Of a stretch of 64,000 nt of DNA, positions 1 to 10,474 are shown piece by piece. Both the position numbers and the translations under genes were made by a program. The stretch is taken from assembly GCF_014650435.1 (NCBI RefSeq), contig NZ_BMUY01000002.1:558001-622000 (forward strand), given 5' to 3'. The notes beneath the pieces are model-generated. The model did no database searches and was not told where the DNA came from. It saw nothing but the letters and a program-made list of their open reading frames with translations. Position 1 is the stretch's first letter. Each line of letters opens with the position of its first letter. The DNA is from Streptomyces tendae. Its GTDB lineage: Bacteria; Actinomycetota; Actinomycetes; Streptomycetales; Streptomycetaceae.

Positions 1-634
1 GGCCCACGACGTGGGTGTCCATGTTCGGCCAGGCCGCCGCGTACCCGGTGATCCGGCCGTCCTCCTCGGCGACGCGCAGCTGGTCGGCGAAGGCGGGCAG
101 CCGGGTGACGATGTGGGTGCGGTCCTCGCCGAACACCTCCCCGTCGAGCCGGAGGATCGTGGGCAGGTCCTCGGCCGTGGCCGCACGAGTGGCCGTCCTC
201 GGCTCCGGCCCGCCCGGCACGAAGCGGCCGCGCACCATCTCCGCCCCGCCCGTCACCTTGAAACCCAGCTCCTCGTAGAGCGGCCGGCCGTAGGGCGTCG
301 CGTGCAGGGTCAGCGGAACGGTGCCCAGGCCGGAGACGACGTGGCGCATCAGACGGCGTCCGACGCCCTGGCGGGAGTGCCGCTCGGCGACCAGCACCAT
401 GCCGATGCCGGCGAGCGCGGGGCGCTCCTGCGGTCCGTACTCGGTGACGGTGCAGGCGGCGACGAGACCGCCGCCGGGGTCGTCGATGCCGTACCCCTTT
501 CCGGCGGTGAGGAGGAATCCCCACTTGTGCTCCTCGCGCGGCCACCCCCGGTCCTCGGACAGGTCGGCGCAGGCGGTGAGATCGCGGAGCGTCAGACGGC
601 GGATCGGAGCAGAGGCGAGGAAAGGTGTCGGCAC
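1..634 (-). CDS. GNAT-family N-acetyltransferase, C-terminus beyond window
   Basis: The minus-strand frame is open from a GTG at 634 to the left edge, so about 211 N-terminal residues are seen and the C-terminus is missing. It has the GNAT acetyl-CoA loop (GIGMVLVAERHSRQGVGRRL, residues about 75-95), followed by the usual LYEELGF turn. After residue 140 the sequence starts what looks like a second GNAT fold (RAATAEDLPTILRLDGEVF), so a tandem-GNAT protein is likely. Such enzymes transfer acetyl groups from acetyl-CoA to amines; the substrate here cannot be told. No strong ribosome-binding site precedes the GTG, so the start is uncertain. Confidence 0.75.
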   Translation of the reverse strand, partial: MPTPFLASAPIRRLTLRDLTACADLSEDRGWPREEHKWGFLLTAGKGYGIDDPGGGLVAACTVTEYGPQERPALAGIGMVLVAERHSRQGVGRRLMRHVVSGLGTVPLTLHATPYGRPLYEELGFKVTGGAEMVRGRFVPGGPEPRTATRAATAEDLPTILRLDGEVFGEDRTHIVTRLPAFADQLRVAEEDGRITGYAAAWPNMDTHVVG

Positions 635-712
635 GCAGGTCAGGCTGTCCGACAGTGGCCGTCCGCGTCCACCTCTTTCCGGTGGAATCTGCGGGCTTTC
701 GGCCACGTCGGT

Positions 713-1195
713 TCAGCCGAGGTCAGAGGCGTGCAGGGCGCGCACGCCCTCGATGTTGCCGTCCAGGTAGTGCCGCAGCGACAGCGGTACGAGGTGGACG
801 GAGGCGATTCCGACCCGGGTGAACGGCACTCTGACGATCTCGTACTCACCGGCGGGCTCGTCGATCTCGGGACCGTGCCGCAGGGACGGATCCATGGATT
901 CCAGGTGGCAGACGAAGAAGTGCTGCACCTTCACGCCGGTCGCGCCACCGTCCTCGCCGATGTGCTCGACGGTGTCCACGAAGCAGGGCACCACATCGCT
1001 GATCTTGGCTCCGAGTTCCTCGTACACCTCGCGGTGCAGGGCGTCCACGACGGTGCTGTCGTCCGGCTCGACCCCGCCGCCGGGAGTGACCCAGTACGGA
1101 TCGACGCCGGGCTTGGTCCGCTTGATCAGGATCAGGTGGTCGCCGTCCAGCAGGACGGCGCGAGCGGTGCGCTTGACCACGGGTCGGACGGTCAT
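713..1195 (-). CDS. Nudix hydrolase
   Basis: A 160-residue protein of Nudix size, beginning MTVRPVVKRTARAVLL. The Nudix box lies at about residues 41-63 and keeps the catalytic core REVYEELG, but the first glutamate of the canonical box GX5EX7REUXEEXGU is a serine (GVEPDDS). Nudix enzymes hydrolyse nucleoside diphosphates linked to another moiety using Mg2+ held by the REUXEE glutamates; the substrate is unknown. The gene lies head-to-tail with the LysR gene upstream, separated by 69 bp that hold a parS-like site. The C-terminal half (FTRVGIASVHLVPLSLRHYL) has no extra recognisable domain. Confidence 0.8.
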   Translation of the reverse strand: MTVRPVVKRTARAVLLDGDHLILIKRTKPGVDPYWVTPGGGVEPDDSTVVDALHREVYEELGAKISDVVPCFVDTVEHIGEDGGATGVKVQHFFVCHLESMDPSLRHGPEIDEPAGEYEIVRVPFTRVGIASVHLVPLSLRHYLDGNIEGVRALHASDLG

Positions 1196-1216
1196 GGGAG
1201 AAATGTGGCCCGGCTG

Positions 1217-1230
1217 GTTCCACGTGAAAC
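1217..1230. promoter_or_regulatory. parS-like ParB-binding site (13/14)
   Basis: GTTCCACGTGAAAC differs by one base from the streptomycete parS consensus GTTTCACGTGAAAC. It lies between the Nudix start codon and the LysR stop codon. It is one of six such sites in the window. Confidence 0.7.
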
Positions 1231-1264
1231 ATCGTGACGCAGGGCCGGTTGAGAGGCCGCCGGC

Positions 1265-2170
1265 TCAGTTCCAGTCGGCGGCCGTGCGCAGCAGCCACTC
1301 GTGGGCCCGGGCGATGTGCGGCATCACCAACGTGCCGGTGCGCACCACCAGGAAGTACGTCCGCAGCGGCGGCACGGGCGGATCGTGCAGGGCGACGACG
1401 TCCCCGCGCTGCAGCGCCTCGGCGCACAGATAGCGGGGCAGGACGGCGAGTCCCGCTCCTGCCACCGCGCAGGCGAGAACCGCGCGCAGGTCGGGGGCGA
1501 CGACCGTGGCCGGGCCGGACGGTCGGGCGTCGAAGACGGAGGCCCAGTAGCGGGCGACGAAGGGCAGTGACTCGTGCACTTCGACCACGGGGATGTTCTT
1601 GAGTGCGGGCGCATCGGTGTCGCTGAGCTTCTCGACACCGGCACGCTCCGCCCAGTGCGGCGCGGCGACCAGGACGTGCACCTCGTCGCAGAGCGCAGTC
1701 GCCGTGAGCAGAGGGCCGCGGGGACGAGCCGTGCCGATGGCCAGATCGTGATGCCCGGCGGCCAGGCCTTCCAGGGTCTCCTCGGCGTTCCCGAAGGAGG
1801 CGCGCAGGGCGAAGGCCCGGCCGTCCTCGCCGGTGAGCCGGGAGAGCGAGGGCAGTGCGCGCTCGACGGTGAACTCGGGCGGTCCGGCCAGATGCAGGGT
1901 CCGCAGGGAGGAATCGTCGGTCAGCCCGCTCTCGGCGATCTCCACCAGGGCGTCGAGGTGCGGTGCGGTCTTGTGGGCGAGTTCGTCGCCGATGCTCGTC
2001 GGGGTCACGCCGCGGGCCTGCCGAAGGAACAGCGGGCGGCCGAGCTGACGCTCCAGCGTGCGGATCTGCGAGGTGACGGCGGGCTGGGAGAGGCCGAGCA
2101 GAGCAGCCGCGCGGGTGAAGGAACCGGCCCGGTGCACGGTGACGAAGGTGCGGAGCAAGGCCAGATCCAC
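1265..2170 (-). CDS. LysR-family transcriptional regulator
   Basis: A 301-residue protein of normal LysR length. The N-terminal winged helix-turn-helix is clear: MDLALLRTFVTVHRAGSFTR, then AALLGLSQPAVTSQIRTLER at about residues 23-42. The rest (about 90-295) is a periplasmic-binding-like effector domain. LysR proteins bind DNA as tetramers and respond to a small ligand. No divergent target gene is present: the upstream neighbour is the cystathionine-lyase-like gene on the same strand, so the target cannot be read from context. An imperfect palindrome at 2232-2247 upstream of the start is a candidate autoregulatory site. Confidence 0.9.
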   Translation of the reverse strand: MDLALLRTFVTVHRAGSFTRAAALLGLSQPAVTSQIRTLERQLGRPLFLRQARGVTPTSIGDELAHKTAPHLDALVEIAESGLTDDSSLRTLHLAGPPEFTVERALPSLSRLTGEDGRAFALRASFGNAEETLEGLAAGHHDLAIGTARPRGPLLTATALCDEVHVLVAAPHWAERAGVEKLSDTDAPALKNIPVVEVHESLPFVARYWASVFDARPSGPATVVAPDLRAVLACAVAGAGLAVLPRYLCAEALQRGDVVALHDPPVPPLRTYFLVVRTGTLVMPHIARAHEWLLRTAADWN

Positions 2171-2231
2171 GAAAACCCGTCCCCTCTTCTGTTCTTCTCC
2201 AGCCCCCGCTCGTCCTCAACTATAAATATGT

Positions 2232-2247
2232 CGATAGCGCGCTGTCG
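2232..2247. promoter_or_regulatory. Candidate LysR operator palindrome
   Basis: CGATAGCGCGCTGTCG is a 16-bp palindrome with one mismatched pair, in a locally AT-richer stretch (TATAAATATG just to its left) about 62-77 bp upstream of the LysR start codon. Its position fits autoregulation, but this is inference. Confidence 0.35.
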
Positions 2248-2317
2248 CTACTGTGATTGGACACTGACACTGAGTCAACTAGCCTTGGTCGCGCGGTTCT
2301 TCGCGCGCGGAACCGGA

Positions 2318-2356
2318 GGACGGTCCGAGCCACGAGGGGGGAGGCTCGGACCGTCC
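2318..2356 (-). terminator. Hairpin terminator after the PLP lyase gene
   Basis: Perfect 14-bp inverted repeat (GGACGGTCCGAGCC at 2318-2331, complement at 2343-2356) with an 11-nt loop. It starts 13 bp past the stop codon of the lyase gene. There is no strong U-tract, as is common in Streptomyces. Confidence 0.8.
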
Positions 2357-2368
2357 GTGCGTCCGGCG

Positions 2369-3547
2369 TCAGTCCGCCGTTTCGTCCAGCGCGCGCAGCA
2401 GGTCCGCCACCAGGTCGTCCGGGTCCTCAGCACCGACCGAGAGCCGGATGAAGCCTTCCGGGACCGCGTCGCCGCCCCAGCGTCCGCGCCGCTCCGCGGT
2501 GGACCGCACCCCGCCGAAGCTCGTCGCGCCCTCGACGAGCCGGAGCGCTTCGAGAAAGCGATCGGCACGCGCGCGCGAGGGCAGCGTGAAGGAGACGACG
2601 CAGCCGTAGCGCTGCATCTGCTGCGAGGCGATCTTGTGGGACGGGTCGTCGGGCAGCCCGGGGTACCGGAGGCCGGTGATCTCGGGCCGCGACCGGAGCG
2701 CTTCGGCCACCCTGAGCGCGGTGGCGTCCTGCCGGTCCACGCGCAGCTGGAGGGTGGCGATCGAGCGGTGCGCGAGCCATGCCTCCATGGGGCCGGGAAT
2801 CGCACCGACGATCTTGCGCCAGCGCCGTACGGCGGCCATCGCCCCGGCGTCGTGACCGGCCACGTAGCCGAGGAGGACGTCGCCGTGGCCGGTGAGCTGC
2901 TTGGTGCCGCTCGCCACCGAGAAGTCGGCGCCGAGCTCCAGCGGGCGCTGCCCGAGCGGTGTGGCGAGGGTGTTGTCGACGGCCACCAGGGCACCGCGCG
3001 CGTGCGCCGCCTCGACGAGCCGCCGTACGTCACACACGTCGAGCCCGGGGTTCGACGGCGTCTCGATCCACAGCAGCTTCGCCCCGTCCAGCACGTCGAG
3101 CTGGGCGTCCCGGCCGGTCGGCGCGGTGCGCACCTCGATGCCGTACGCCTCCAGCTGTGCGCGGACCAGCGGCAGCGCCTGGTAGCCGTCGTCGGGCAGG
3201 ACGGCAGTGTCGCCGGCGCGCAGCTGCGAGAAGAGCACGGACGAGATCGCGGCCATGCCGGACGCGAAGACGAGCGTCTCCACGTCGGACCGCCCGGGCG
3301 CCTCCAGCTCGCCGATGGCGCGCTCCAGGTGGGTCCAGGTGGGGTTCTCGTCGCGGCCGTAGGTGTACGGCCCGGTCGGGTCGCCCGGCAGGTGGAAGTG
3401 GGCGGCGAACACCGGACCGGGCAGGGTGGGTTCGTGCTTGACGGGTTCGGGCAGTCCGGCCCGCACCGCACGGGTGCCGTCACCGGGTCCGGAAGCGGCC
3501 CTCCCCGTGCCCGCTCCGCCCCCGCCGTTCGTAGCGGAATCGCTCAT
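2369..3547 (-). CDS. Cystathionine gamma-lyase/synthase family PLP enzyme
   Basis: A 392-residue member of the Cys/Met-metabolism PLP family. The Schiff-base lysine is K216 in SGTKQLTGHGD, the pyridine-nitrogen aspartate is D191 in VAVDNTLATP, and the phosphate-binding region FASGMAA is near residue 95. These enzymes cleave or form cystathionine, or act on other sulfur amino acids; motifs alone do not separate the subtypes. The Gly/Ala-rich N-terminus (residues 2-25) is an extension not needed for the fold. Its ATG overlaps the ptpA stop codon (ATGA), so the two are probably translationally coupled, and a strong hairpin follows the gene. Confidence 0.9.
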   Translation of the reverse strand: MSDSATNGGGGAGTGRAASGPGDGTRAVRAGLPEPVKHEPTLPGPVFAAHFHLPGDPTGPYTYGRDENPTWTHLERAIGELEAPGRSDVETLVFASGMAAISSVLFSQLRAGDTAVLPDDGYQALPLVRAQLEAYGIEVRTAPTGRDAQLDVLDGAKLLWIETPSNPGLDVCDVRRLVEAAHARGALVAVDNTLATPLGQRPLELGADFSVASGTKQLTGHGDVLLGYVAGHDAGAMAAVRRWRKIVGAIPGPMEAWLAHRSIATLQLRVDRQDATALRVAEALRSRPEITGLRYPGLPDDPSHKIASQQMQRYGCVVSFTLPSRARADRFLEALRLVEGATSFGGVRSTAERRGRWGGDAVPEGFIRLSVGAEDPDDLVADLLRALDETAD

Positions 3548-4038
3548 GCCGCCCGTCCTTCCACTTGCTCGCGTACCGTGGCGAGCAGTCCGGTGCTCGC
3601 CGCCTCCACCATCTCAAGGCACTCCTCGAAGCCGTCCTGGCCCCCGTAGTACGGGTCCGGGACGTCCAGGTCACCGCCCTCGGCGGCGGGGTCGTACGAC
3701 CGCAGCAGGCGCACCTTGGCCGCGTCCCGCTCCGTGGGGGCGAGACGCCGCAGGGCCCTCAGGTGCCCGGCGTCGAGGGCGACGACCAGGTCGAGACGGG
3801 AGAACCAGGACTGCTGGAACTGCCGGGCCGTGTGGTCGAGACCGTAACCGTGCTCCGTCAGTACGGCCACGGTGCGCGGGTCCGCGCCCTCGCCCTCGTG
3901 CCAGCCGCCGGTCCCGGCGCTGTCGGCCTCGACGAGGCCGTCGAGCCCGGCGTCCGCCACGCGCGCGTGGAAGACGGCCTCGGCGATCGGGGAGCGGCAG
4001 ATGTTGCCCGTGCACACGAAACAGACGCGGTAGGTCAT
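3544..4038 (-). CDS. ptpA: Low-molecular-weight protein tyrosine phosphatase PtpA
   Basis: A 164-residue protein starting MTYRVCFVCTGNICRS. The P-loop CX5R is C9-TGNIC-R15, followed by S16. The general-acid aspartate is D128 in DVPDPYYGG, as in the family. It dephosphorylates phosphotyrosine in cytosolic proteins; S. coelicolor PtpA has the same size and is linked to antibiotic production when overexpressed. The internal ATG was chosen because the P-loop always lies close to the N-terminus; the frame is open farther upstream but unrelated. It follows the holin-like gene by 5 bp and overlaps the lyase start by 4 bp. Confidence 0.95.
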   Translation of the reverse strand: MTYRVCFVCTGNICRSPIAEAVFHARVADAGLDGLVEADSAGTGGWHEGEGADPRTVAVLTEHGYGLDHTARQFQQSWFSRLDLVVALDAGHLRALRRLAPTERDAAKVRLLRSYDPAAEGGDLDVPDPYYGGQDGFEECLEMVEAASTGLLATVREQVEGRAA

Positions 4039-4043
4039 CGGGA

Positions 4044-4421
4044 TCAGTCCCCGTCGGGCAGGAACGCGTTCAGGGCCCAGGACACGATCGATACGATCAG
4101 GCCGCCCAGGACGGCGGTCCAGAACCCGTCGACGTGGAAGCTCACGTCGAGCTTGTCGGCCACCCATGACGTGAGCAACAGCATCAGCGCGTTGACCACC
4201 AGCGTGAACAGGCCGAGGGTCAGGATGAACAGCGGGAAGGTCAGCACCTGCACGATCGGCTTCACGACCATGTTGACCAGGCCGAAGACCAGCGCGACCA
4301 CGATCAGGGTGAGGGCCTTCTCCCCGGTGCTGCCGCCGGTCAGAGTGATCTTGTCGAGCAGCCACACGGCGACGGCGAGGGCGCCGGCGTTGGCGATCGT
4401 CTTGACTAGGAAATTCTTCAT
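4044..4421 (-). CDS. Phage-holin-family (PF04020-type) small membrane protein
   Basis: A 125-residue protein with four hydrophobic segments (about residues 7-23, 36-56, 60-80 and 97-117), starting MKNFLVKTIANAGALAVAVW. The pattern, including VVKPIVQVLTFPLFILTLG in the middle, matches the small four-helix PF04020 (YvlD-like) family of inner-membrane proteins. Their function is unknown; the holin name is historical and no lysis genes are nearby. It lies 5 bp upstream of ptpA, so the two probably share a transcript. Confidence 0.8.
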   Translation of the reverse strand: MKNFLVKTIANAGALAVAVWLLDKITLTGGSTGEKALTLIVVALVFGLVNMVVKPIVQVLTFPLFILTLGLFTLVVNALMLLLTSWVADKLDVSFHVDGFWTAVLGGLIVSIVSWALNAFLPDGD

Positions 4422-4480
4422 GTGTCTGATCGTGGCAGACGCGATCGGACACGAACGGCGAGGCAGGGGCGGACGAGGCG

Positions 4481-4798
4481 ATGAAGGCATTCCGGCTGGA
4501 CGAACTGGAGGCGGAGCGCGCCGCCAACGACGGTGCCTACCTGCAGTTCCTGCGGGAGCGGAACATGTCGGTCGGTCTGTACGCCCTCGACGCGGGGACG
4601 ACCGACCCGCAGAAGCCGCACGCTCAGGACGAGGTGTACTTCGTGGTGAGCGGGCGGGCCGCGATCACCGTGGGCATGGAGACCACCCAGGTCGCCCGCG
4701 GCAGCGTGGTCTACGTGCCGGCCGGGGTCGCCCACAAGTTCCACCACATCAGCGAGGACCTGCGGGTGCTGGTGGTGTTCTCTCCGCCGGAGAGCTGA
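4481..4798 (+). CDS. Small cupin-domain protein
   Basis: A 105-residue single-domain cupin. Cupin motif 1 is seen as PHAQDEVYFVVSG (about residues 46-60), with histidine and glutamate in metal-ligand positions, and motif 2 as VVYVPAGVAHKFHHI (about 77-92), with the third ligand histidine. The product is probably a cytosolic metal-binding protein; the substrate is unknown. It is divergent from the holin-like gene, with 59 bp between start codons that must hold both promoters. No close partner lies downstream. Confidence 0.8.
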   Translation: MKAFRLDELEAERAANDGAYLQFLRERNMSVGLYALDAGTTDPQKPHAQDEVYFVVSGRAAITVGMETTQVARGSVVYVPAGVAHKFHHISEDLRVLVVFSPPES

Positions 4799-4951
4799 GG
4801 CCCGACCCCCGGGTTCCCTAGGGGATCGGTCAGGGGGAGACAAGGGATGCGAGGTCCCTGCCGTGGCGCTCGCGGCTCTAGCATCGAGTGCAGGACATCA
4901 GAGGACTCCCCGGGACTGCCCGGGGCTCCCCGAGAGGTGAGGGCAAGGGCG

Positions 4952-5164
4952 ATGCGAGAGATCTTCACGGGACTGCCGTGGTGGGTGAAGTGGATCGCGG
5001 TGCCGGTCATCGCCCTGGTCGTGTTCGGCGGGCTGATCGCCAGCGTGGTCGGGTTCGTGATCGGACTGCTGTTCAAGCTGCTGGTCTTCGTCGCGCTCGT
5101 CGGCGGACTGATCTACGTCGTACGCAAGTTCATGTCGAGTTCGTCGTCACGCAGCGACTGGTGA
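4952..5164 (+). CDS. Small two-helix membrane protein (DUF5326-like)
   Basis: The 70-residue product MREIFTGLPWWVKWIAVPVI has two adjacent hydrophobic helices (about residues 11-31 and 33-55) and a short charged/serine-rich tail (KFMSSSSSRSDW). This fits the DUF5326 family of small actinobacterial membrane proteins of unknown role. The frame is open upstream to 4847, but the ATG at 4952 is preferred because GAGAGGTGAGGG lies upstream as ribosome-binding sequence and the extension is arginine/proline-rich and not protein-like. Confidence 0.7.
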   Translation: MREIFTGLPWWVKWIAVPVIALVVFGGLIASVVGFVIGLLFKLLVFVALVGGLIYVVRKFMSSSSSRSDW

Positions 5165-5358
5165 GAGCCGTGGGACACCGGTGGCGGTAACAGGAACCAC
5201 CGGTTCCCTCGGGCGAGGGAAGTTTCCCGGACGGACCGTCGGTGAGCGGTGACCGGCGGTTAGAGTCCGGAACTCCACGCGGGGGCGACCTCGCGAACGG
5301 CGTACACCCCCACCCGTGTTCTCCGCACGGCTGCCACCTCGCGTTCCGGGAGTGACCC

Positions 5359-6207
5359 TTGGCCACGGCTGACACCGCAATCGCTCAGCTGCACAGCCTT
5401 CCCGTGCAGCCCTGCCCGACGCCTCGGACACCCCCCGCGTCGGTCTCCGCCGACCCGCCTTCCGCGACGCTGATCGGCTCGGTGCAGCGAGCCATGCGCC
5501 TGCTCGAACGTGTCGCCGAGCACGAGTACGGAGCCCCGGCCAAACAACTGGCCCGTGAGACGGGGCTGGCGCTGCCCACGGCGTACCACCTGCTGCGCAC
5601 CCTGGTGCACGAGGGCTATCTGCGCCGGGAGAAGGGGCTGTTCTTCCTCGGCGAGGCCGCCGAGCGGCTGAGCAGCAGCGGGGCCGAGCAGAAACGTCGC
5701 AGCACGGTGGTCGACACCATGGCGCGCTGGCGGGACGCGATCGGCGTCCCCGTGTACTACGCCATGTACCGGGACGGCGAGATCGAGGTCATGTGCGTCT
5801 CCGACACTCCGGGCACTCCTGCGGTCGAGGAGTGGGCGGACTTCCGCGAGACGGGACACGCCCACGCCATCGGGCAGTGCCTGCTGTCCCAACTCGACGA
5901 GGACGCCCGCCGCGACCACCTGGACCGCTATCCGGTACGACCCCTGACGCCGTACACGGTGCGTGACGGCCACAGCCTGCTGAGGCGACTGGAGCGCATG
6001 CCCCGGATGACGCCGGTGACCGAGCGCCAGGGGTACGCGCTGGGGACGGTCTGCGCGGCCATCCCGATCACCGTCGGCACCACGGCCGCCACGATGGCCA
6101 TCTCACTGCCCCTCCACCAGGCCGACCGGCTGCTGCCCGCGGCACAGCGTCTGCAGAACGAGGTGGGGCGACGGCTGGGCTCACTCGCGCTCTCTATCAG
6201 TATCTGA
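5359..6207 (+). CDS. ssgR: IclR-family regulator SsgR
   Basis: A 282-residue IclR regulator directly upstream of ssgA, the position of ssgR, the known activator of ssgA in S. coelicolor. The winged helix-turn-helix is at about residues 40-95 (SVQRAMRLLERVAEHEYGAP, then GLALPTAYHLLRTL); the IclR effector domain follows to the end. The TTG at 5359 has GGGAG seven bases upstream, supporting it, but the first 38 residues are low-complexity (Ser/Pro/Thr), and a GTG at codon 42 would give about 241 residues. The start is therefore uncertain; identity rests on fold and neighbour. Confidence 0.88.
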   Translation: MATADTAIAQLHSLPVQPCPTPRTPPASVSADPPSATLIGSVQRAMRLLERVAEHEYGAPAKQLARETGLALPTAYHLLRTLVHEGYLRREKGLFFLGEAAERLSSSGAEQKRRSTVVDTMARWRDAIGVPVYYAMYRDGEIEVMCVSDTPGTPAVEEWADFRETGHAHAIGQCLLSQLDEDARRDHLDRYPVRPLTPYTVRDGHSLLRRLERMPRMTPVTERQGYALGTVCAAIPITVGTTAATMAISLPLHQADRLLPAAQRLQNEVGRRLGSLALSISI

Positions 6208-6307
6208 AAACTCACTCCTTGTGATCTGGTGTGTACGTTGAGCAAGATGCCACCAGTGTTAGAGGTTTGATTCCCGGACAGTCGACGGCGAATGACGGGG
6301 TAGGCGA

Positions 6308-6745
6308 ATGGGCGAGTCCGTACAGGCAGAGGTCATGATGAGCTTTCTCGTGTCCGAGGAGCTCTCTTTCCGCATCCCGGTGGAGCTGCGCTACGAGACC
6401 CGGGATCCCTATGCCGTACGCCTGACCTTCCATCTGCCCGGAGACGCGCCGGTGACCTGGGCCTTCGGCCGGGAGTTGCTGGTCGACGGGGTGGGCCGGC
6501 CGTGCGGCGACGGTGACGTGCGCATCGCACCGGTGGACCCCGAGCCGCTGGCCGAGGTGCTGATCCGCCTTCAGGTCGGCGGCGACCAGGCACTGTTCCG
6601 TTCCTCGGCCGCGCCCCTGGTGGCCTTCCTCGACCGCACCGACAAACTGGTGCCTCTGGGCCAGGAGGGTGCGCTCGCCGACTTCGACAGCCACCTCGAC
6701 GAAGCCCTGGACCGCATCCTGGCAGAGGAACAGAGCGCGGGCTGA
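6308..6745 (+). CDS. ssgA: Sporulation and cell-division protein SsgA
   Basis: A 145-residue SsgA-like protein (SALP family, unique to sporulating actinomycetes). The text MSFLVSEELSFRIPVELRYE, PGDAPVTWAFGRELL and LVAFLDRTDKLVPLGQE is the hallmark of SsgA. SsgA localises to septum and branch sites, helps SsgB recruit FtsZ, and promotes sporulation septation. Two more in-frame ATGs at codons 10-11 could be the start (about 135 residues). The 100-bp gap after ssgR should contain the promoter that SsgR activates; I see no convincing operator in it. Confidence 0.95.
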   Translation: MGESVQAEVMMSFLVSEELSFRIPVELRYETRDPYAVRLTFHLPGDAPVTWAFGRELLVDGVGRPCGDGDVRIAPVDPEPLAEVLIRLQVGGDQALFRSSAAPLVAFLDRTDKLVPLGQEGALADFDSHLDEALDRILAEEQSAG

Positions 6746-6796
6746 ACCGTTACGGCAGCCCCGCGGCGATGACGTAACGCTTCGCCGGGCGGGGCC

Positions 6797-8326
6797 TCAG
6801 CGCTTACGGCGACGGCCCCGCCCACCGCGTGCGGACGCTCCCGCTCCCGCTGCCGTCCCCTGACCCTGAGCCGGTCGGTCCGCCGACACGACCAGGGCGG
6901 CGAGGGCCGTGGTCACCGGCACGGAAGCCACCAGGCCGATCGATCCGACCAGCGTCCGCACGATCTCCTCCGCGACCAGTTCGCTGTTGGCGACCGTCCC
7001 CACACCGCTCTGCGCGATCGAGAACAGCAGCAGCAGGGGCAGCGCCGCGCCCGCGTAGGCGAGGACGAGCGTGTTCACGACCGAGGCGATGTGGTCGCGG
7101 CCGATGCGGATGCCAGCGCGGTACAGACCGCGCCAGCCCATCGTGGGGTTGGCCTCGTGCAGTTCCCAGACCGCCGACGTCTGCGTGACCGTCACGTCGT
7201 CGAGGACACCGAGCGAACCGATGATGACCCCGGCGAGCAGCAGACCGCTCATGTCGATCGACGGGTACAGGCCGTGGATGAGGCCGGTGTTGTCGTCCGT
7301 GTTGCCGGTGAGCGCGGCCCAGCCGATGAAGAGCGACCCGAGCACGCCGATCAGCAACAGCGAGATCAGGGTGCCGAGCACCGCCACGGACGTGCGGGCC
7401 GACAGCCCGTGGCACAGGTACAACGCGATCAGCATGATGGCGCTGGACCCGATCACCGCCACGACCAGTGGGTTCGAGCCCTGCAGGATGGCGGGCAGGA
7501 TGAAGAAGTTCAGCAGCAGGAAGCTGATGGCCAGCGAGACCAGTGCCATCAGGCCGCGCAGCCGTCCGACCACCACGACGGCCAGGGCGAAGATGCCCGC
7601 GAGCAGGGCCAGGGGGAGCCGGCGGTTGATGTCGGTCACCGAGTACTGCAGGTCCTTGGGCGCGGAGGGCTCGTAGGCGACCACCACCTTCTGGCCCTCG
7701 TGCAACTGCCGTGACTGGTCCGGCTGCACGATCTCGTCGAACGTACGGCCCTTGTCGTCCCCGGTGTCGACCCGGATGGTCGCCCGCTTGCACTCGCCCT
7801 CCGCCTGCTGCACCGCGGAGGAACCCTCGGCGGTGGAGGTGTCGCCGGTCGGGGTACCGCCCGAGGCGTTGACGGACTGGCAGCTCAGCTTGACCACCTT
7901 GGTCACGGTGGCCTGCTGCGTCTGCCGGTCGAAGCCGACCCCGGTGCGCTCGTGCGGCGGTGCGCCGCCCGGCCACAGCACCGCGAGTCCGACCACCACG
8001 GCCGCCGCGAAGGGGATCAGGATCGCGGCGATGACCTTCCGCAGATGCCGGGAGACGGGGGCCGCCGGTCCGTGGCCGTGCGAGTGCCCGTGACCGCCGC
8101 CCGCACCGTGACCGCCGCCCGCACCGTGACCGCCGCCCGCGCCGTGCCCGCCGCCCGCGCCGTGACCGTCCCCCGCGCCGTGCCCGTGATCAGTCCCATG
8201 TCTGCCGTCCCTCGTGCCGTGAGCGTCGACGGGGACGTGGCCGACTGCCCGGCCGTCGCCCTCTTCGGCGTGCGGTCCGCGGCCGGGCCGACGCGGCGGG
8301 AAGGAGGGATGCTGCGGTGTGGTCAC
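6797..8326 (-). CDS. YibE/F-family integral membrane protein with His-Gly-rich N-terminus
   Basis: A 509-residue protein. Residues 1-95 are hydrophilic with a GAGGGH-type repeat ending in GHSHGHG. One transmembrane helix (about 100-120) precedes an extracytoplasmic region (about 125-235), and seven or more helices follow to about 490, in the YibE/F pattern (VAVIGSSAIMLIALYLCHGL, GVLDDVTVTQTSAVWELHEA). YibE/F proteins are predicted transporters of unknown substrate. The histidine-rich cytosolic segment could bind Zn, Ni or Cu, which is inference. It is convergent with ssgA and divergent from the thiC leader. Confidence 0.85.
   Translation of the reverse strand: MTTPQHPSFPPRRPGRGPHAEEGDGRAVGHVPVDAHGTRDGRHGTDHGHGAGDGHGAGGGHGAGGGHGAGGGHGAGGGHGHSHGHGPAAPVSRHLRKVIAAILIPFAAAVVVGLAVLWPGGAPPHERTGVGFDRQTQQATVTKVVKLSCQSVNASGGTPTGDTSTAEGSSAVQQAEGECKRATIRVDTGDDKGRTFDEIVQPDQSRQLHEGQKVVVAYEPSAPKDLQYSVTDINRRLPLALLAGIFALAVVVVGRLRGLMALVSLAISFLLLNFFILPAILQGSNPLVVAVIGSSAIMLIALYLCHGLSARTSVAVLGTLISLLLIGVLGSLFIGWAALTGNTDDNTGLIHGLYPSIDMSGLLLAGVIIGSLGVLDDVTVTQTSAVWELHEANPTMGWRGLYRAGIRIGRDHIASVVNTLVLAYAGAALPLLLLFSIAQSGVGTVANSELVAEEIVRTLVGSIGLVASVPVTTALAALVVSADRPAQGQGTAAGAGASARGGRGRRRKR
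8088..8177 (-). repeat. 18-bp tandem repeat encoding a Gly-His segment
   Basis: Five consecutive 18-bp units (plus-strand unit CCGTGACCGCCGCCCGCA) at 8088-8105, 8106-8123, 8124-8141, 8142-8159 and 8160-8177. The first two are identical and later ones drift by a few bases. They encode six-residue GAGGGH-like units in the N-terminal region of the YibE/F protein; the period is in frame, so copy number can change without a frameshift. Confidence 0.85.
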
Positions 8327-8406
8327 CGCCCGATCATCGCAAGAACGAGGGGGGCCCTCTGTTCACCGCGCCCGAATGGGCGCTAGCGTGGAGGCACCTT
8401 TGTACA

Positions 8407-10394
<1,988 letters not shown>

Positions 10395-10474
10395 GAGCAC
10401 CGGCGCGGGGAGGGGGACAGGCCGCAGGGTCCGCCCTCTCCCCCCGGCGGGGCGCCGCTCGGCAGACTGGACGC

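Noticed and set aside
4044..4421. A lysis holin from a prophage
   Set aside because: It resembles the holin-named PF04020 family, but no endolysin, structural phage genes or att site are near it.
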